From contig CAWVKS010000007.1 of assembly GCA_963930055.1 (NCBI GenBank), positions 1 to 64,000 on the forward strand: a DNA stretch of 64,000 bases. Direction: 5' to 3'. Below, one piece after another: positions 18,821 through 28,285 of this stretch (positions are counted from its first letter, which is position 1; each line of letters begins with the position of its first letter). The translations under genes and the position numbers were made by a program. The notes beneath the pieces were generated by a model. The model ran no database searches and was not told the DNA's origin. It worked only from the letters and a program-made list of their open reading frames with translations. Origin of the DNA: Pullichristensenella sp963930055 (GTDB lineage Bacteria; Bacillota; Clostridia; Christensenellales; Aristaeellaceae).

Positions 18821-20104
18821 ATGAAGCTGATGGTCGTTGGCGGCGGCGGGCGCGAGCACGCGCTTATCCGCATGCTGAAAAAGAACCCCGAGGTGGAGAA
18901 GATTTACGCCCTGCCGGGCAACGGCGGCATCGCGCAGGACGCGGAGTGCGTGGAGATCAAGGCCACGGACATAGAGGGCGTGGCGCGCTTCGCCGCGGAG
19001 AACCGCATCGACTTCGCCGTGGTCGCGCCGGACGACCCGCTGGCCATGGGCTGCGTGGATCGTTTGCACGCGCTCGGCATCCCCTGCTTCGGCCCCGAGG
19101 CGCGCGCCGCCGAGATCGAAGCCAGCAAGGTCTTTTCCAAGCGCCTGATGCAGAAGTACGGCATCCCCACGGCCAAGTGCGAGGTATTTGACAATGCCGA
19201 AGCGGCGCTTGCCTACGTGCGCAACACGCCTGCGCCGCTGGTGGTCAAGGCCGACGGTCTGGCGCTGGGCAAGGGCGTGCTCATCTGCAAGAGCACGCGG
19301 GAGGCCGAGGAAGCGGTCAGGCACACCATGTGCGACCACGCCTTTGGCAAGAGCGGCGACCGCGTGGTCATCGAGGAGTTTTTGGAAGGCCCGGAAGTGT
19401 CCGTGCTCGCCTTTACCGACGGCAAGGCCATGGTGCCGATGGTTTCGTCCATGGACCACAAGCGCGCCCACGACGGCGACACCGGCCTCAACACCGGCGG
19501 CATGGGCACCATCGCCCCCAACCCCTTCTACACGCCGGAGGTGGCCGAGCGCTGCATGCGGGAAATTTTCCTGCCGACGATGCGGGCGATGAACGCCGAG
19601 GGACGCACCTTCAAGGGCTGCCTCTACTTCGGCCTCATGCTCACCAAGGACGGCCCCAAGGTCATCGAATACAACTGCCGCTTTGGCGACCCGGAGACGC
19701 AGGTGGTGCTGCCGCTTCTGGACACCGACCTTCTGACCATCATGCGCGCCGTGGAGGAGGAGCGCCTTTCGGAGATCGACGTGCGCTTCAAGGGCGGCGC
19801 GGCCTGCTGCGTCATCCTCGCTTCGGGCGGCTACCCCGAAGCCTACGAAAAGGGCAAGGCCATCGACCTGGGCGGCGCGGACGCGCTTGCGGACACGTGG
19901 GTGTTCCACAGCGGCACCGCCGTAAAGGACGGGCAGCTCGTCACCAGCGGCGGCCGCGTGCTGGGCGTGACGGCCACGGGCGATACGCTCAAGACCGCCA
20001 TCGACCGCGCCTACGACGCCGCCCGCAGGGTGCATTTCGACGGCATGTTCATGCGCTCGGACATCGGCAAGCGGGCGCTGGAAGTGGAGGGATACCATGG
20101 TTGA
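18821..20104 (+). CDS. purD: Phosphoribosylamine-glycine ligase PurD
   Basis: 427 aa, ATG 18821 after GGGAGGAAAG. ATP-grasp enzyme: MKLMVVGGGGREHALIRML, PGNGGIAQDAECV, PLVVKADGLALGKGV, EEFLEGPEVSVLAFTDGK, HKRAHDGDTGLNTGGMGTIAPNPFY and EYNCRFGDPETQVVLP. It makes GAR from phosphoribosylamine and glycine. The stop lies 8 bp inside purL. Confidence 0.97.
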   Translation: MKLMVVGGGGREHALIRMLKKNPEVEKIYALPGNGGIAQDAECVEIKATDIEGVARFAAENRIDFAVVAPDDPLAMGCVDRLHALGIPCFGPEARAAEIEASKVFSKRLMQKYGIPTAKCEVFDNAEAALAYVRNTPAPLVVKADGLALGKGVLICKSTREAEEAVRHTMCDHAFGKSGDRVVIEEFLEGPEVSVLAFTDGKAMVPMVSSMDHKRAHDGDTGLNTGGMGTIAPNPFYTPEVAERCMREIFLPTMRAMNAEGRTFKGCLYFGLMLTKDGPKVIEYNCRFGDPETQVVLPLLDTDLLTIMRAVEEERLSEIDVRFKGGAACCVILASGGYPEAYEKGKAIDLGGADALADTWVFHSGTAVKDGQLVTSGGRVLGVTATGDTLKTAIDRAYDAARRVHFDGMFMRSDIGKRALEVEGYHG

Positions 20105-23100
20105 CCGCCTGTTTGTGGAAAAAAAGCCCGGTTTTGACAACGAGGCCCGCGCGCTATTAAAGGACGCGCGCTCCTTCCTCGGCGTGACCAATTTGACCGG
20201 GTTGCGTCTGTTCAACCGCTACGACGTGGAGGGGCTCGATGCGGCGCTGCTTGCGCAGGCGCGGCGCAGCGTCTTTTCCGAGCCGCAGCTGGACGACGTC
20301 TACGACGAATTGCCGCAGGACGAGGGCGTGGTCTTTGCCACGGAGTACCTGCCGGGGCAATTCGACCAGCGCGCCGACTCCGCCGCCCAGTGCATCCAGC
20401 TGATGGCCCAGTGCGAGCGCCCCATCGTGCGCACGGCGCTGGTGTACATCCTCAAGGGAAATTTGTCCGACAAGGATGTGGAGACGCTCAAAAAGCACGT
20501 CATCAACCCCGTGGAACGCCGCGAGGCTTCTCTGGAAAAGCCGGAGACGCTGCGCGCCGACTACGCCCTGCCCGAGACTGTGGCGGTCATGGAAGGCTTC
20601 ACGGGCTATGGCGAGGCGGAGCTGGACGCCTTCCGCCGCCAGTACGGGCTGGCGATGGACGACGCCGATCTGGCGTTTTGCCAGAAGTACTTCCAGTCCG
20701 AGCGCCGCGACCCCACGCTGACGGAAATTCGCATGATCGACACCTACTGGTCCGATCACTGCCGCCACACGACCTTCCTCACCGAGTTTACCGACGTGCG
20801 CTTTGACGACGCGCGCGTGGAGAAGGCCTACGGGCGCTATCTGGAAATTCGCGCCGCGCTCAGGCGCAGCGACAGGCCCGTGACGCTGATGGACATGGCC
20901 ACGGTGGGCGCGCGCTATCTGAAGCTCACCGGGGCGCTGACCGATCTGGACGAATCCGAGGAGATCAACGCCTGCACGGTGAAACTGGACGTGGAAACGG
21001 ACAAGGGCGTGGAAAAGTGGCTTCTGCTGTTCAAGAACGAGACGCACAACCACCCCACGGAGATCGAGCCCTTCGGCGGCGCGGCCACCTGCATCGGCGG
21101 CGCCATCCGCGATCCGCTCTCCGGGCGCGGCTACGTCTATCAGGCCATGCGCGTCACCGGCGCGGCCGACCCCACCCAGCCGGTAGAGAACACCATCGAA
21201 GGCAAGCTGCCCCAGCGCATGCTGACCACCACGGCGGCGGCGGGGTACAGTTCCTACGGCAACCAGATCGGTCTGGCTACAGGGCTGGTGGATGAAATTT
21301 ACCACCCCGGCTACGCCGCCAAGCGCATGGAAATCGGCGCGGTGGTGGGCGCGGCCCCGGCGGAGAACGTGCGCCGCGAGACGCCCGCCCCGGGCGACTG
21401 CGTGGTGCTGCTGGGCGGTCGCACCGGCCGCGACGGCTGCGGCGGCGCGACCGGCTCCAGCAAATCGCACACCGCGCACTCTCTGGAGACCTGCGGCGCG
21501 GAGGTGCAGAAGGGCAACGCTCCCGAGGAACGCAAGCTGCAGAGGCTGTTCCGCAATCCCGAAGCCGCCAGGCGCATCAAGCGCTGCAACGACTTTGGCG
21601 CCGGCGGCGTTTCCGTGGCCATCGGCGAACTGGCCGACGGGCTTTCCATCGACCTGAACGCCGTGCCGCGCAAGTACGATGGTCTCGACGGCACCGAACT
21701 GGCCATTTCCGAATCGCAGGAGCGCATGGCCGTGGTGCTCGCGCCCGAAGATGTGGATGCGTTCATGGCGCTGGCGCACGAGGAAAACCTCGAAGCCACG
21801 GTGGTGGCCAAAGTCACCGAGGAAAAGCGGCTGGTGATGCGCTGGAACGGGCGCGTCATCGTCGACGTCTCCCGCGAGTTTTTGAATTCCAACGGCGCGC
21901 CCAAGCAGGCGACGGCGCTGGTGGAGGCGCAGAAGGCGCTTTTGGAAGAAGAACCGGCGTTCGCGGACGGCCTGCGGGCGATGGCGGGCGACCTCAACAT
22001 GTGTTCCCGCCGCGGCCTGTGCGAGCGCTTTGACTCCACAAACGGGGCGATGAGCCTGCTGATGCCCTTCGGCGGCAAGCGGCAACTGACCCCGGCGCAG
22101 GCGATGGCCTCGCTGCTGCCCGTGCGCGGCGCCGAGAGCCGAACCGCCTCGGTGATGGCCTACGGCTTTGACCCCTTTGTAATGGAAAAGAGCCCCTACG
22201 CGGGCGCGTACCTGTCCGTAGTCTCGTCCATGGCCAAGCTGGTGGCCTGCGGCGCGGGCTGGCGCGGGGCGCACCTGACCTTCCAGGAGTACTTCCAGCG
22301 CATGACCGGCGAGGCGGAGAAGTGGGGCCGTCCCATGGCGGCGTTGCTCGGCGCGCTGATGGCGCAACTCGACCTCGAGGCAGCGGCGATCGGCGGTAAG
22401 GACTCCATGAGCGGCTCGTTCGAGCAGATGCACGTGCCGCCGACGCTGGTCTCCTTCGCCGTGGCCGCCTGCCGCGCGGAGAACATCGTCTCCAACGAGT
22501 TCAAGCGCCCCGGCGCGGACGTGGGGCTGCTATTGCCCGAGTATGGCGAAGACGGCCTGCCCGTGGCAGAAAGCCTGCGCGCGCTGTTCGACCAGGTGAC
22601 GGCGTTGATCCGCAGGGGCGAGATCGTCTCCGCGCAGGCGCTGGGCATGGGCGGCGCGGCTGAAGCCGTGTTCAAGATGGGTCTGGGTAACCGCATCGGC
22701 TTCGCCTTTGACGAGGGCGCGAAAGACCTGTTCAAGCGCTGCTACGGCGGCTTCGTGGTCGAATACGCCGAGGGCGCGAAGGCCGAACATCTTCTGGGCC
22801 GGACGACGGAGGACTACGCGCTGACTTATCGCGGCGAGCGCGTGGACTGCGCGGAGCTGGAAAGCATCTACGACGCGAAGCTGGAGGATGTGTTCCCCGT
22901 GCGCGCCGCGCAGGGCGAGGAGAAGGTCGAGGCCTTCCGCTTCGAGCGCAACACTCCGGCGAAGGCTTCCGTGAAGATCGCCCGCCCGCGCGTGCTCATC
23001 CCCGTGTTCCCGGGCACGAACTGCGAGTACGACACCGAGCGCGCCTTCCAGGCGGCCGGGGCGGAAACGGAAACCATCGTGGTGCGCAACCTCTCGGCCA

Positions 23101-23783
23101 AAGACGTGCAGGAATCCGTGGAGGCGTTCGCGCAGAGCCTTAAGCAAGCGCAGATCGTCTTTATTCCCGGCGGTTTCTCCGGCGGCGACGAGCCGGACGG
23201 CTCCGGCAAGTTCATCACCGCCTTCTTCCGCAACCCCGCCATCCGCGAGGGCGTGATGGAGCTGCTCAAGGGACGCGACGGGTTGATGGGCGGCATCTGC
23301 AACGGCTTCCAGGCGCTCATCAAGCTGGGGCTGGTGCCCTATGGCGAGATCCGCGAGCCGGACGCAAGCGCGCCGACGCTGACGTTCAACGTCATTGGCC
23401 GCCACCAGTCGCGCATCGTACGCACGCGCGTGGCCTCGACGCTCTCCCCGTGGCTGATGCACGCGCGCGTCGGCGACATCCACATCGCGCCCATTTCCCA
23501 CGGCGAGGGCCGCTTCATCGCCGATCTGGAGACTGTGCGCGCGCTGGCGAAAGCCGGGCAGATTGCCACGCAGTACGTGAACGCCGCGGGCGAGCCGACC
23601 ATGGACATAGACGGCAACCCCAACGGTTCCGTGTGCGCCATCGAGGGCATCACCTCGCCCGACGGCCGCGTGTTTGGCCGCATGGCCCACGCAGAACGCA
23701 CCGGCGCGCAGCTGTACAGGAACGTGCCCGGAAATCAGGACAGCGGCATCTTCCGCGGCGCGGTAGACTATTTCAGGGACTAG
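20097..23783 (+). CDS. purL: Phosphoribosylformylglycinamidine synthase PurL, large single-chain form
   Basis: 1228 aa, overlapping purD by 8 bp. The large PurL of clostridial and streptococcal type has an N-terminal domain, two AIRS-type halves (LLFKNETHNHPTEIEPFGGAATCIGGAIRDPLSGR; SYAVxGKDSMSGSFE-like region with AAAIGGKDSMSGSF) and a C-terminal class I glutamine amidotransferase. The amidotransferase part shows RVLIPVFPGTNCEYDTERAF, the nucleophile Cys in GGICNGFQALIKLGL and His in SHGEGRFIAD. It converts FGAR to FGAM using glutamine, so no separate PurQ or PurS is needed. Last gene of the operon, closed by a strong terminator. Confidence 0.97.
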   Translation: MVDRLFVEKKPGFDNEARALLKDARSFLGVTNLTGLRLFNRYDVEGLDAALLAQARRSVFSEPQLDDVYDELPQDEGVVFATEYLPGQFDQRADSAAQCIQLMAQCERPIVRTALVYILKGNLSDKDVETLKKHVINPVERREASLEKPETLRADYALPETVAVMEGFTGYGEAELDAFRRQYGLAMDDADLAFCQKYFQSERRDPTLTEIRMIDTYWSDHCRHTTFLTEFTDVRFDDARVEKAYGRYLEIRAALRRSDRPVTLMDMATVGARYLKLTGALTDLDESEEINACTVKLDVETDKGVEKWLLLFKNETHNHPTEIEPFGGAATCIGGAIRDPLSGRGYVYQAMRVTGAADPTQPVENTIEGKLPQRMLTTTAAAGYSSYGNQIGLATGLVDEIYHPGYAAKRMEIGAVVGAAPAENVRRETPAPGDCVVLLGGRTGRDGCGGATGSSKSHTAHSLETCGAEVQKGNAPEERKLQRLFRNPEAARRIKRCNDFGAGGVSVAIGELADGLSIDLNAVPRKYDGLDGTELAISESQERMAVVLAPEDVDAFMALAHEENLEATVVAKVTEEKRLVMRWNGRVIVDVSREFLNSNGAPKQATALVEAQKALLEEEPAFADGLRAMAGDLNMCSRRGLCERFDSTNGAMSLLMPFGGKRQLTPAQAMASLLPVRGAESRTASVMAYGFDPFVMEKSPYAGAYLSVVSSMAKLVACGAGWRGAHLTFQEYFQRMTGEAEKWGRPMAALLGALMAQLDLEAAAIGGKDSMSGSFEQMHVPPTLVSFAVAACRAENIVSNEFKRPGADVGLLLPEYGEDGLPVAESLRALFDQVTALIRRGEIVSAQALGMGGAAEAVFKMGLGNRIGFAFDEGAKDLFKRCYGGFVVEYAEGAKAEHLLGRTTEDYALTYRGERVDCAELESIYDAKLEDVFPVRAAQGEEKVEAFRFERNTPAKASVKIARPRVLIPVFPGTNCEYDTERAFQAAGAETETIVVRNLSAKDVQESVEAFAQSLKQAQIVFIPGGFSGGDEPDGSGKFITAFFRNPAIREGVMELLKGRDGLMGGICNGFQALIKLGLVPYGEIREPDASAPTLTFNVIGRHQSRIVRTRVASTLSPWLMHARVGDIHIAPISHGEGRFIADLETVRALAKAGQIATQYVNAAGEPTMDIDGNPNGSVCAIEGITSPDGRVFGRMAHAERTGAQLYRNVPGNQDSGIFRGAVDYFRD

Positions 23784-23796
23784 GGACATATGACAG

Positions 23797-23830
23797 GCCG
23801 CCTCGGACTTTTTGTCCGGGGCGGCTTTTT
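23797..23830 (+). terminator. Terminator of the pur operon
   Basis: 12-bp stem GCCGCCTCGGAC/GTCCGGGGCGGC, T-rich loop, then five T. Confidence 0.9.
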
Positions 23831-23866
23831 GCGTGGCGTAGCCGCATGTTCCAGCGTTTGCCGCGC

Positions 23867-24142
23867 TTACCGGCGCAGGACGGTCAGTTTCGTCCGCCCG
23901 CCGGCGTTTTCCACATCGTAGACGCCGATCATGTTCTGCGGGCGCAGGCGCTCCACCGCCGCAAGCACGCGCGGGGCGTCCTGCCCCTCAAAGCGCACGG
24001 AAAGGCCGCAGCCCAGCGCCACCTCGCGCGGCGTGGAGATCATGCGCACGGGGAGTCCTTCCTTTTTTAACGCCGCCTCCAGCCTGAGCGCCTGCTGGCG
24101 CGAGCGGAAGGCGGCGATGCCGAAGCGTTCCTGCATGGTCAT
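23867..24142 (-). CDS. DUF3343 protein, putative Se/S carrier-like
   Basis: 91 aa. RFGIAAFRSRQQALRLEAALKKEGLPVRMISTPREVALGCGLSVRF matches the DUF3343 pattern, including the single conserved Cys in a C-G motif (ALGCGLS). The family is proposed to carry persulfide or selenide and often lies beside cysteine desulfurases. Here it is divergent from one, with a 57-bp gap containing a near-palindromic CGTAG...CTACG element. The start MTMQERF has AGAGGGG upstream. Assigned from the motif and its neighbour. Confidence 0.78.
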   Translation of the reverse strand: MTMQERFGIAAFRSRQQALRLEAALKKEGLPVRMISTPREVALGCGLSVRFEGQDAPRVLAAVERLRPQNMIGVYDVENAGGRTKLTVLRR

Positions 24143-24199
24143 TTCCCCTCTTTCTTCGCGTAGGATATACTACGCCTGTTCGCAACGGAGGGTGAGGGA

Positions 24200-25351
24200 A
24201 TGGAGAAAAGGGACGTCTATCTCGACAACGCGGCTACCAGCCATCCGAAGCCGGAGTGCGTTCTGACGGCCATGCGCGCCGCCTTGACCGACTTCAACGC
24301 CAATCCGGGGCGCTCGGGGCATCGCCGCTCGCTGGAGGCCGCCCGCGCGGTGCTCGCCGCCCGGGAGGCGGTCGCCGCCGTGCTCGGGGCGAGCGACCCC
24401 TTTTGCGTGGCCTTTGCCTTCAACTGTACAGACGCGCTCAATCTGGCCATCAAGGGCGCGTTGCGGACGGGCGACCATGTCATTTCCACGCTTTTGGAAC
24501 ACAATTCCGTGTTGCGCGTGCTGGCTGAAAAGCTGCGGCGGGAGGAGATCGAACTGACGCTGCTCACGCCGCGGCCGGACGGCTTTGTAGACCCCGAGGA
24601 TGTGCGCGGCGCGTTGCGCAAGAACACGCGGCTCATCGCCGTGACGCACGCCTCCAACGTCACCGGGGCCATCCAGCCGGTGGCCGCCATCGGGCAGACA
24701 GCGCGGGAGGCGGGCGTGCCCTTTCTGGTGGACGGGGCACAGGCGCTGGGGGCGATGCCTGTGGACGTGAACGCCCTCGCCTGCCATCTCTACGCCTTTC
24801 CCGGCCACAAGGGCCTCCTGGGGCCGCAGGGCACGGGCGGGCTGTACATCGACGCGGAACTGGACTTGCAACCTCTGCGCGAGGGCGGCACGGGGTCATC
24901 ATCCGAGAGCATGCTCCAGCCCACGGAGCGACCCGAGCGCTATGAATCCGGCACGCTGAACCTGCCCGGACTGGCGGGGCTGGGCGCGGGGGCGCGCTAT
25001 GTGAGGGAAAACCTTGCGCAGATCTTCATGCGCGAGCGCGAAGTGACCACGGCACTCTATGACGGCCTGCGCGAGATCGCCGGGGTGGAGGTCTATGCGC
25101 CGGCAGAAGAAGCAGCGCGGGCCGGCCTCGTCTCCTTCAACGCCGGCGACCTGACAAGCTCCGAGGCGGCGGACTACCTGGCCCGCGAGGGCGTCGCCGT
25201 GCGCGGCGGGCTGCACTGCGCCCCCGGCGCGCACCGCTTCCTCGGCACGCTGGAGCGCGGCGTGGTGCGCGCCAGCGTCGGGCACGAGACGACGTTTGAG
25301 GACGTGGAGACGCTTTTGCGGGCGGTGAAGAAAATGCTGCGGGAAAACTGA
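24200..25351 (+). CDS. Cysteine desulfurase-family aminotransferase class V
   Basis: 383 aa, ATG 24200 after GGAGGGTGAGG. PLP enzyme of the NifS-like group: YLDNAATSHPKPECV, ALNLAIKGAL, LEHNSVLRVL, VTHASNVTGAIQPV, LVDGAQALGAMPVDV and the PLP lysine in FPGHKGLLGPQGTGGLY. The active-site Cys loop is VRGGLHCAPGAHRFLGT. It most resembles the TIGR01977 cysteine desulfurase group, which mobilises sulfur or selenium from cysteine or selenocysteine. The divergent DUF3343 carrier supports a sulfur/selenium trafficking pair. Confidence 0.9.
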   Translation: MEKRDVYLDNAATSHPKPECVLTAMRAALTDFNANPGRSGHRRSLEAARAVLAAREAVAAVLGASDPFCVAFAFNCTDALNLAIKGALRTGDHVISTLLEHNSVLRVLAEKLRREEIELTLLTPRPDGFVDPEDVRGALRKNTRLIAVTHASNVTGAIQPVAAIGQTAREAGVPFLVDGAQALGAMPVDVNALACHLYAFPGHKGLLGPQGTGGLYIDAELDLQPLREGGTGSSSESMLQPTERPERYESGTLNLPGLAGLGAGARYVRENLAQIFMREREVTTALYDGLREIAGVEVYAPAEEAARAGLVSFNAGDLTSSEAADYLAREGVAVRGGLHCAPGAHRFLGTLERGVVRASVGHETTFEDVETLLRAVKKMLREN

Positions 25352-25361
25352 GCGCAAAAAA

Positions 25362-25406
25362 GCGCGTCCCTTCCGCGATGGAAAGGACGCGCGCCATTTT
25401 ATTTTT
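25362..25406. terminator. Bidirectional terminator between convergent genes
   Basis: GCGCGTCC-TTCC mirrors GGAA-GGACGCGC (one mismatch). A-run on the left and T-rich tract on the right serve both the desulfurase gene (+) and the nucleotidyltransferase gene (-), whose stop lies in the tract. Confidence 0.8.
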
Positions 25407-26145
25407 TGGCGAAGCGCTCGCATATCTCCTTGTACGCTTGCGGGGTGCCGATGTCGATACACTCGCCCTCGAAGAGGTACACGCCCACTTCCCTGCGCTT
25501 GTAGAGCCATTCGGGGAAGTGGCCGGGGGCGTCGGGCGGGTTGCCCTCGTCCAGATACTGATAGATGAGGGGCACCGTCTCGCGCTTGTAAAGGTAGAGG
25601 GCGTATATGCCGACGTCCGTGGGCGGCTGCTGCGGCTTTTCCACCAGCGCGGTGACGCGGGCGTTTTCGTCGAGCGTGGCCACGGCGAAGCGCTTTAGGT
25701 CCTCCACCCAGCCGAGGTGCTGGCCGAGCAGCGTATCGCGGCCGTGGGCCTTGAAATCGTCCACCATGTCCTGGAGGGGGAAGGTGAAGAAGTTGTCCGA
25801 GGCGGCGACGAGCAGGTCGTCGTCCACGGGGCGATGGTCGAGCACAAAGCGTATGTCCCCCACCGCGCCGAGGCGGTTTTCGTTGGAGTCGGTGCCGTCG
25901 TCGAGCACGTCCAGTTTAAGGCGCGGGTAGCGCGCGGCAGCCTCCTCCGCCCAGGCGGAGAACTGACCGGCGAAGCGGCTGTTGGTGACGATATAGACGG
26001 CGTCGATCTCGCGGATGGTGGCCACCTCGTCCATGAGGTAATCCAGCATGACCTTGCCGCCGATGGGCAGAAGCGCCTTGGGCTTATCCTTGGTCAGCGG
26101 ATACATGCGCGTGGCGTAGCCGGCCGCCAGTATGATGGCTTTCAT
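25399..26145 (-). CDS. Sugar-1-phosphate nucleotidyltransferase (NTP_transferase)
   Basis: 248 aa. ATG 26145 was chosen after GGAG because the fold starts at MKAIILAAGYATRMYPLTKDKPKALLPIGGKVMLDYLM, the signature of the glucose-1-phosphate thymidylyl/uridylyltransferase family (GxGxR-like loop and Lys for triphosphate binding). DDLLVAASDNFF is the metal-binding Asp segment, and VEKPQQPPTDVGIYALYLY is the substrate-binding part. It activates a sugar phosphate to NDP-sugar for cell-surface glycans; the sugar is not determinable. Convergent with the desulfurase gene, with its own divergent promoter. Confidence 0.88.
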   Translation of the reverse strand: MKAIILAAGYATRMYPLTKDKPKALLPIGGKVMLDYLMDEVATIREIDAVYIVTNSRFAGQFSAWAEEAAARYPRLKLDVLDDGTDSNENRLGAVGDIRFVLDHRPVDDDLLVAASDNFFTFPLQDMVDDFKAHGRDTLLGQHLGWVEDLKRFAVATLDENARVTALVEKPQQPPTDVGIYALYLYKRETVPLIYQYLDEGNPPDAPGHFPEWLYKRREVGVYLFEGECIDIGTPQAYKEICERFAKK

Positions 26146-26175
26146 CTCTCCAACCCCCATATCTATGGTGTGACC

Positions 26176-26204
26176 ATGATACCATATTTTAACGGATTTT
26201 ACAA
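26176..26204 (-). promoter_or_regulatory. Promoter of the nucleotidyltransferase gene
   Basis: Read on the minus strand: TTGTAA (26204-26199), 17 bp, TATCAT (26181-26176), 30 bp before the start codon. Confidence 0.7.
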
Positions 26205-26237
26205 TCCCCCCGCAGATTAAATCCTGCGCGCCGCGCC

Positions 26238-26266
26238 TTGACGAACGTCGCGCCTTGGGGTACAAT
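26238..26266 (+). promoter_or_regulatory. Promoter of the AI-2E family transporter gene
   Basis: TTGACG (26238-26243), 17 bp, TACAAT (26261-26266), 31 bp before the GTG start. Confidence 0.8.
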
Positions 26267-26297
26267 AAAGCATACGCTCTTTGCGGGAGGGATGCGC

Positions 26298-27446
26298 GTG
26301 CTGCAATGGAAAACCTGCCTGCGCGCGGGGGTCACGGTGGCCCTCGTGTATCTGGCCATCCACTACTGGGGGCCGGTCTCCGCGGCGCTGGGGGTGCTCA
26401 TCGGGGCGGCGTGGCCGCTTTTGCTGGGCGCGGGCATCGCCTATGTGGTCAACATACTGATGCGCTTTTACGAGACGCGCGTTTTCCGCAAGTTCCGCCG
26501 GCCGCTGTTTCTCAAATTGCGGCGGGGCGTGTGCATGGTGGCGGCGTATCTGACGATCCTCGTCATCGTCGGCCTCATCGTCGGCCTCATCGTACCGGAA
26601 CTGATACGGGCCGTGCAGCTATTGCTCAACGAGACGCCCGCGCTCATCGACCGGCTCTACGGGGAGCTGATGAAATACCCGGAGATCGCGCAGTATCTGC
26701 CCAACGCCGAGGCCAACCTGGGCGAATTGGGCGCGGACTGGCAACAGCTGCTCACCCGCGTGCTCGAATGGCTGGGCGGCGGCTGGGACGGCCTGATGAA
26801 TTCCGTAGTGGCCACGGTATCCGGCGTGTTTTCCGGCGCGGTGACGCTGGTGATGGGCTTCATGTTCTCCTTCTATATACTCTACGGCAAGGAAAAGCTC
26901 GGCCGGCAGGCGCGGCGGCTGATACGCACGTATCTGAAGCCCGCATGGTGTGATCGGACGTTCCATGTGCTGAATGTGCTGAACGACAGCTTCCACCGCT
27001 ATGTGGTGGGCCAGTGCATCGAGGCGGTAATCCTCGGCACGCTGTGCATGCTGGGCATGCTCGCCTTCGGCTTCCCCTACGCGACGATGATCGGCGCGCT
27101 GGTGGGCGCGACGGCGCTCATTCCCATTGCCGGCGCGTACATCGGCGCGGGCGTGGGCGCAATCCTCATTTTGACCGTTTCGCCGGTGGAGGCGCTGCTG
27201 TTTCTGGTGTTCATCGTCGTTTTGCAGCAGTTGGAGGGCAACCTCATCTACCCGCGCGTGGTGGGCACACAGCTGGGGCTTCCGGCGCTGTGGGTGCTGG
27301 CGGCCATCACCGTGGGCGGCAACGTGATGGGCATCGGCGGCATGCTTTTGGCCGTGCCGCTGACCACCGCCATCTACCGGCTGGTGCGCGAAAGCGTGCA
27401 AAACCGGGAAAAGAAGCAGAAAGCGCCGCAAAAGGACCCGGGCTGA
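26298..27446 (+). CDS. AI-2E family (PerM-like) membrane transporter
   Basis: 382 aa. GTG 26298 (MLQWKTCLRAGV) is preferred: GGGAGG ends 7 nt before it, whereas ATG 26292 is only 1-2 nt away and any earlier start lies inside the promoter. About seven to eight membrane segments: LVYLAIHYWGPVSAALGVLIGAAWPLLLGAGIAYVVNIL, VAAYLTILVIVGLIVGLIVPEL, VTLVMGFMFSFYILYG, AVILGTLCMLGMLAFGFPYATMIGALVGATALIPIAGAYIGAGVGAILIL and IVVLQQLEGNLIYPRVVGTQLGLPALWVLAAITVGGNVMGIGGMLLAVPL. The QQLEGNLIYPRVVG motif is the family signature. Members export small molecules such as autoinducer-2 or act in ion homeostasis; the substrate here is unknown. Ends with a cytoplasmic Lys-rich tail. Confidence 0.9.
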   Translation: MLQWKTCLRAGVTVALVYLAIHYWGPVSAALGVLIGAAWPLLLGAGIAYVVNILMRFYETRVFRKFRRPLFLKLRRGVCMVAAYLTILVIVGLIVGLIVPELIRAVQLLLNETPALIDRLYGELMKYPEIAQYLPNAEANLGELGADWQQLLTRVLEWLGGGWDGLMNSVVATVSGVFSGAVTLVMGFMFSFYILYGKEKLGRQARRLIRTYLKPAWCDRTFHVLNVLNDSFHRYVVGQCIEAVILGTLCMLGMLAFGFPYATMIGALVGATALIPIAGAYIGAGVGAILILTVSPVEALLFLVFIVVLQQLEGNLIYPRVVGTQLGLPALWVLAAITVGGNVMGIGGMLLAVPLTTAIYRLVRESVQNREKKQKAPQKDPG

Positions 27447-27462
27447 ACGCCGCGCGGACGCA

Positions 27463-27508
27463 AAAACGCCCTGCCCCCAAACAAACGATGGGGGCGGGGC
27501 GTTTTTTG
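27463..27508. terminator. Bidirectional terminator between the AI-2E transporter and trpZ
   Basis: 14-bp perfect stem (27467-27480 with 27490-27503), A-run before and six T after. Serves both convergent genes. Confidence 0.9.
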
Positions 27509-27511
27509 CGT

Positions 27512-28285
27512 TCAGTTGCCGCACTCGATGCTGATTTCGTTGAAGATCTTCAATATATCGTCCATCTGCACGGCCTGTTTTTCCTCGCCGGCCTTGTCGA
27601 GCACGATGCCGCCCTGGTGCATCATAATGAGGCGGTCGCCGTATTCGAGGGCGTAGCGCAGGTTGTGCGTCACCATCAGGGCGGTGAGCTTCTTTTCGCG
27701 CACGATGCGGTCGGTCAGCTGCATGATGATCTCGGCGGTCTTGGGGTCGAGGGCGGCGGTGTGCTCGTCGAGTATGAGGAACTCGATGGGCGTCATCGAG
27801 GACATGATCAGCGAAAGCGCCTGCCGTTGGCCGCCGGAGAGGCTGCCCACCTTGGAGTTCATCATGTTTTCCAGGCCCAGCCCCAACGGGCGCAGCAGCT
27901 CTTTGTAGGCCTCCACGCGGCGGCGGTCGGTGCCGGGGCGCAGGTCGTACCGCTTGCCCTTGTTGTCGGCCAGCGCCATGTTTTCGAGGATGGTCATCGA
28001 GGCGCAGGTGCCCATGGCGGGGTTCTGGTAGACGCGGCCCATGCGGCGGGCGCGGCGATGCTCGCTTTCGCGCACGATGTCCTTGTCGGCGAGTATGATG
28101 CTGCCCGAATCCGGGGCGATGGAGCCGCAGATGATGTTGAGCATGCTGGTCTTGCCCGAGCCGTTGGAGCCGACCACGGAGACGAACTGCCCCTCCGGCA
28201 CGGAGAGGTTGAAATTCTCAAACAGGCAGATCTCCTGCACGGTGCCGGGGTTGTAGATCTTGCAGATGTTGCGCAGTTCAAGCAT
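27512..28285 (-). CDS. trpZ: ABC transporter ATP-binding protein, tryptophan-type TrpZ
   Basis: 257 aa. Walker A GSNGSGKTS, Q-loop YQNPAMGT, signature LSGGQRQALS, Walker B FLILDEHTAALD and switch His in VTHNLRY. Energises the TrpX/TrpY uptake system. It overlaps the permease gene by 8 bp and is the last gene of the T-box-controlled operon. The substrate assignment comes from the T-box, not from the ATPase itself. Confidence 0.85.
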   Translation of the reverse strand: MLELRNICKIYNPGTVQEICLFENFNLSVPEGQFVSVVGSNGSGKTSMLNIICGSIAPDSGSIILADKDIVRESEHRRARRMGRVYQNPAMGTCASMTILENMALADNKGKRYDLRPGTDRRRVEAYKELLRPLGLGLENMMNSKVGSLSGGQRQALSLIMSSMTPIEFLILDEHTAALDPKTAEIIMQLTDRIVREKKLTALMVTHNLRYALEYGDRLIMMHQGGIVLDKAGEEKQAVQMDDILKIFNEISIECGN

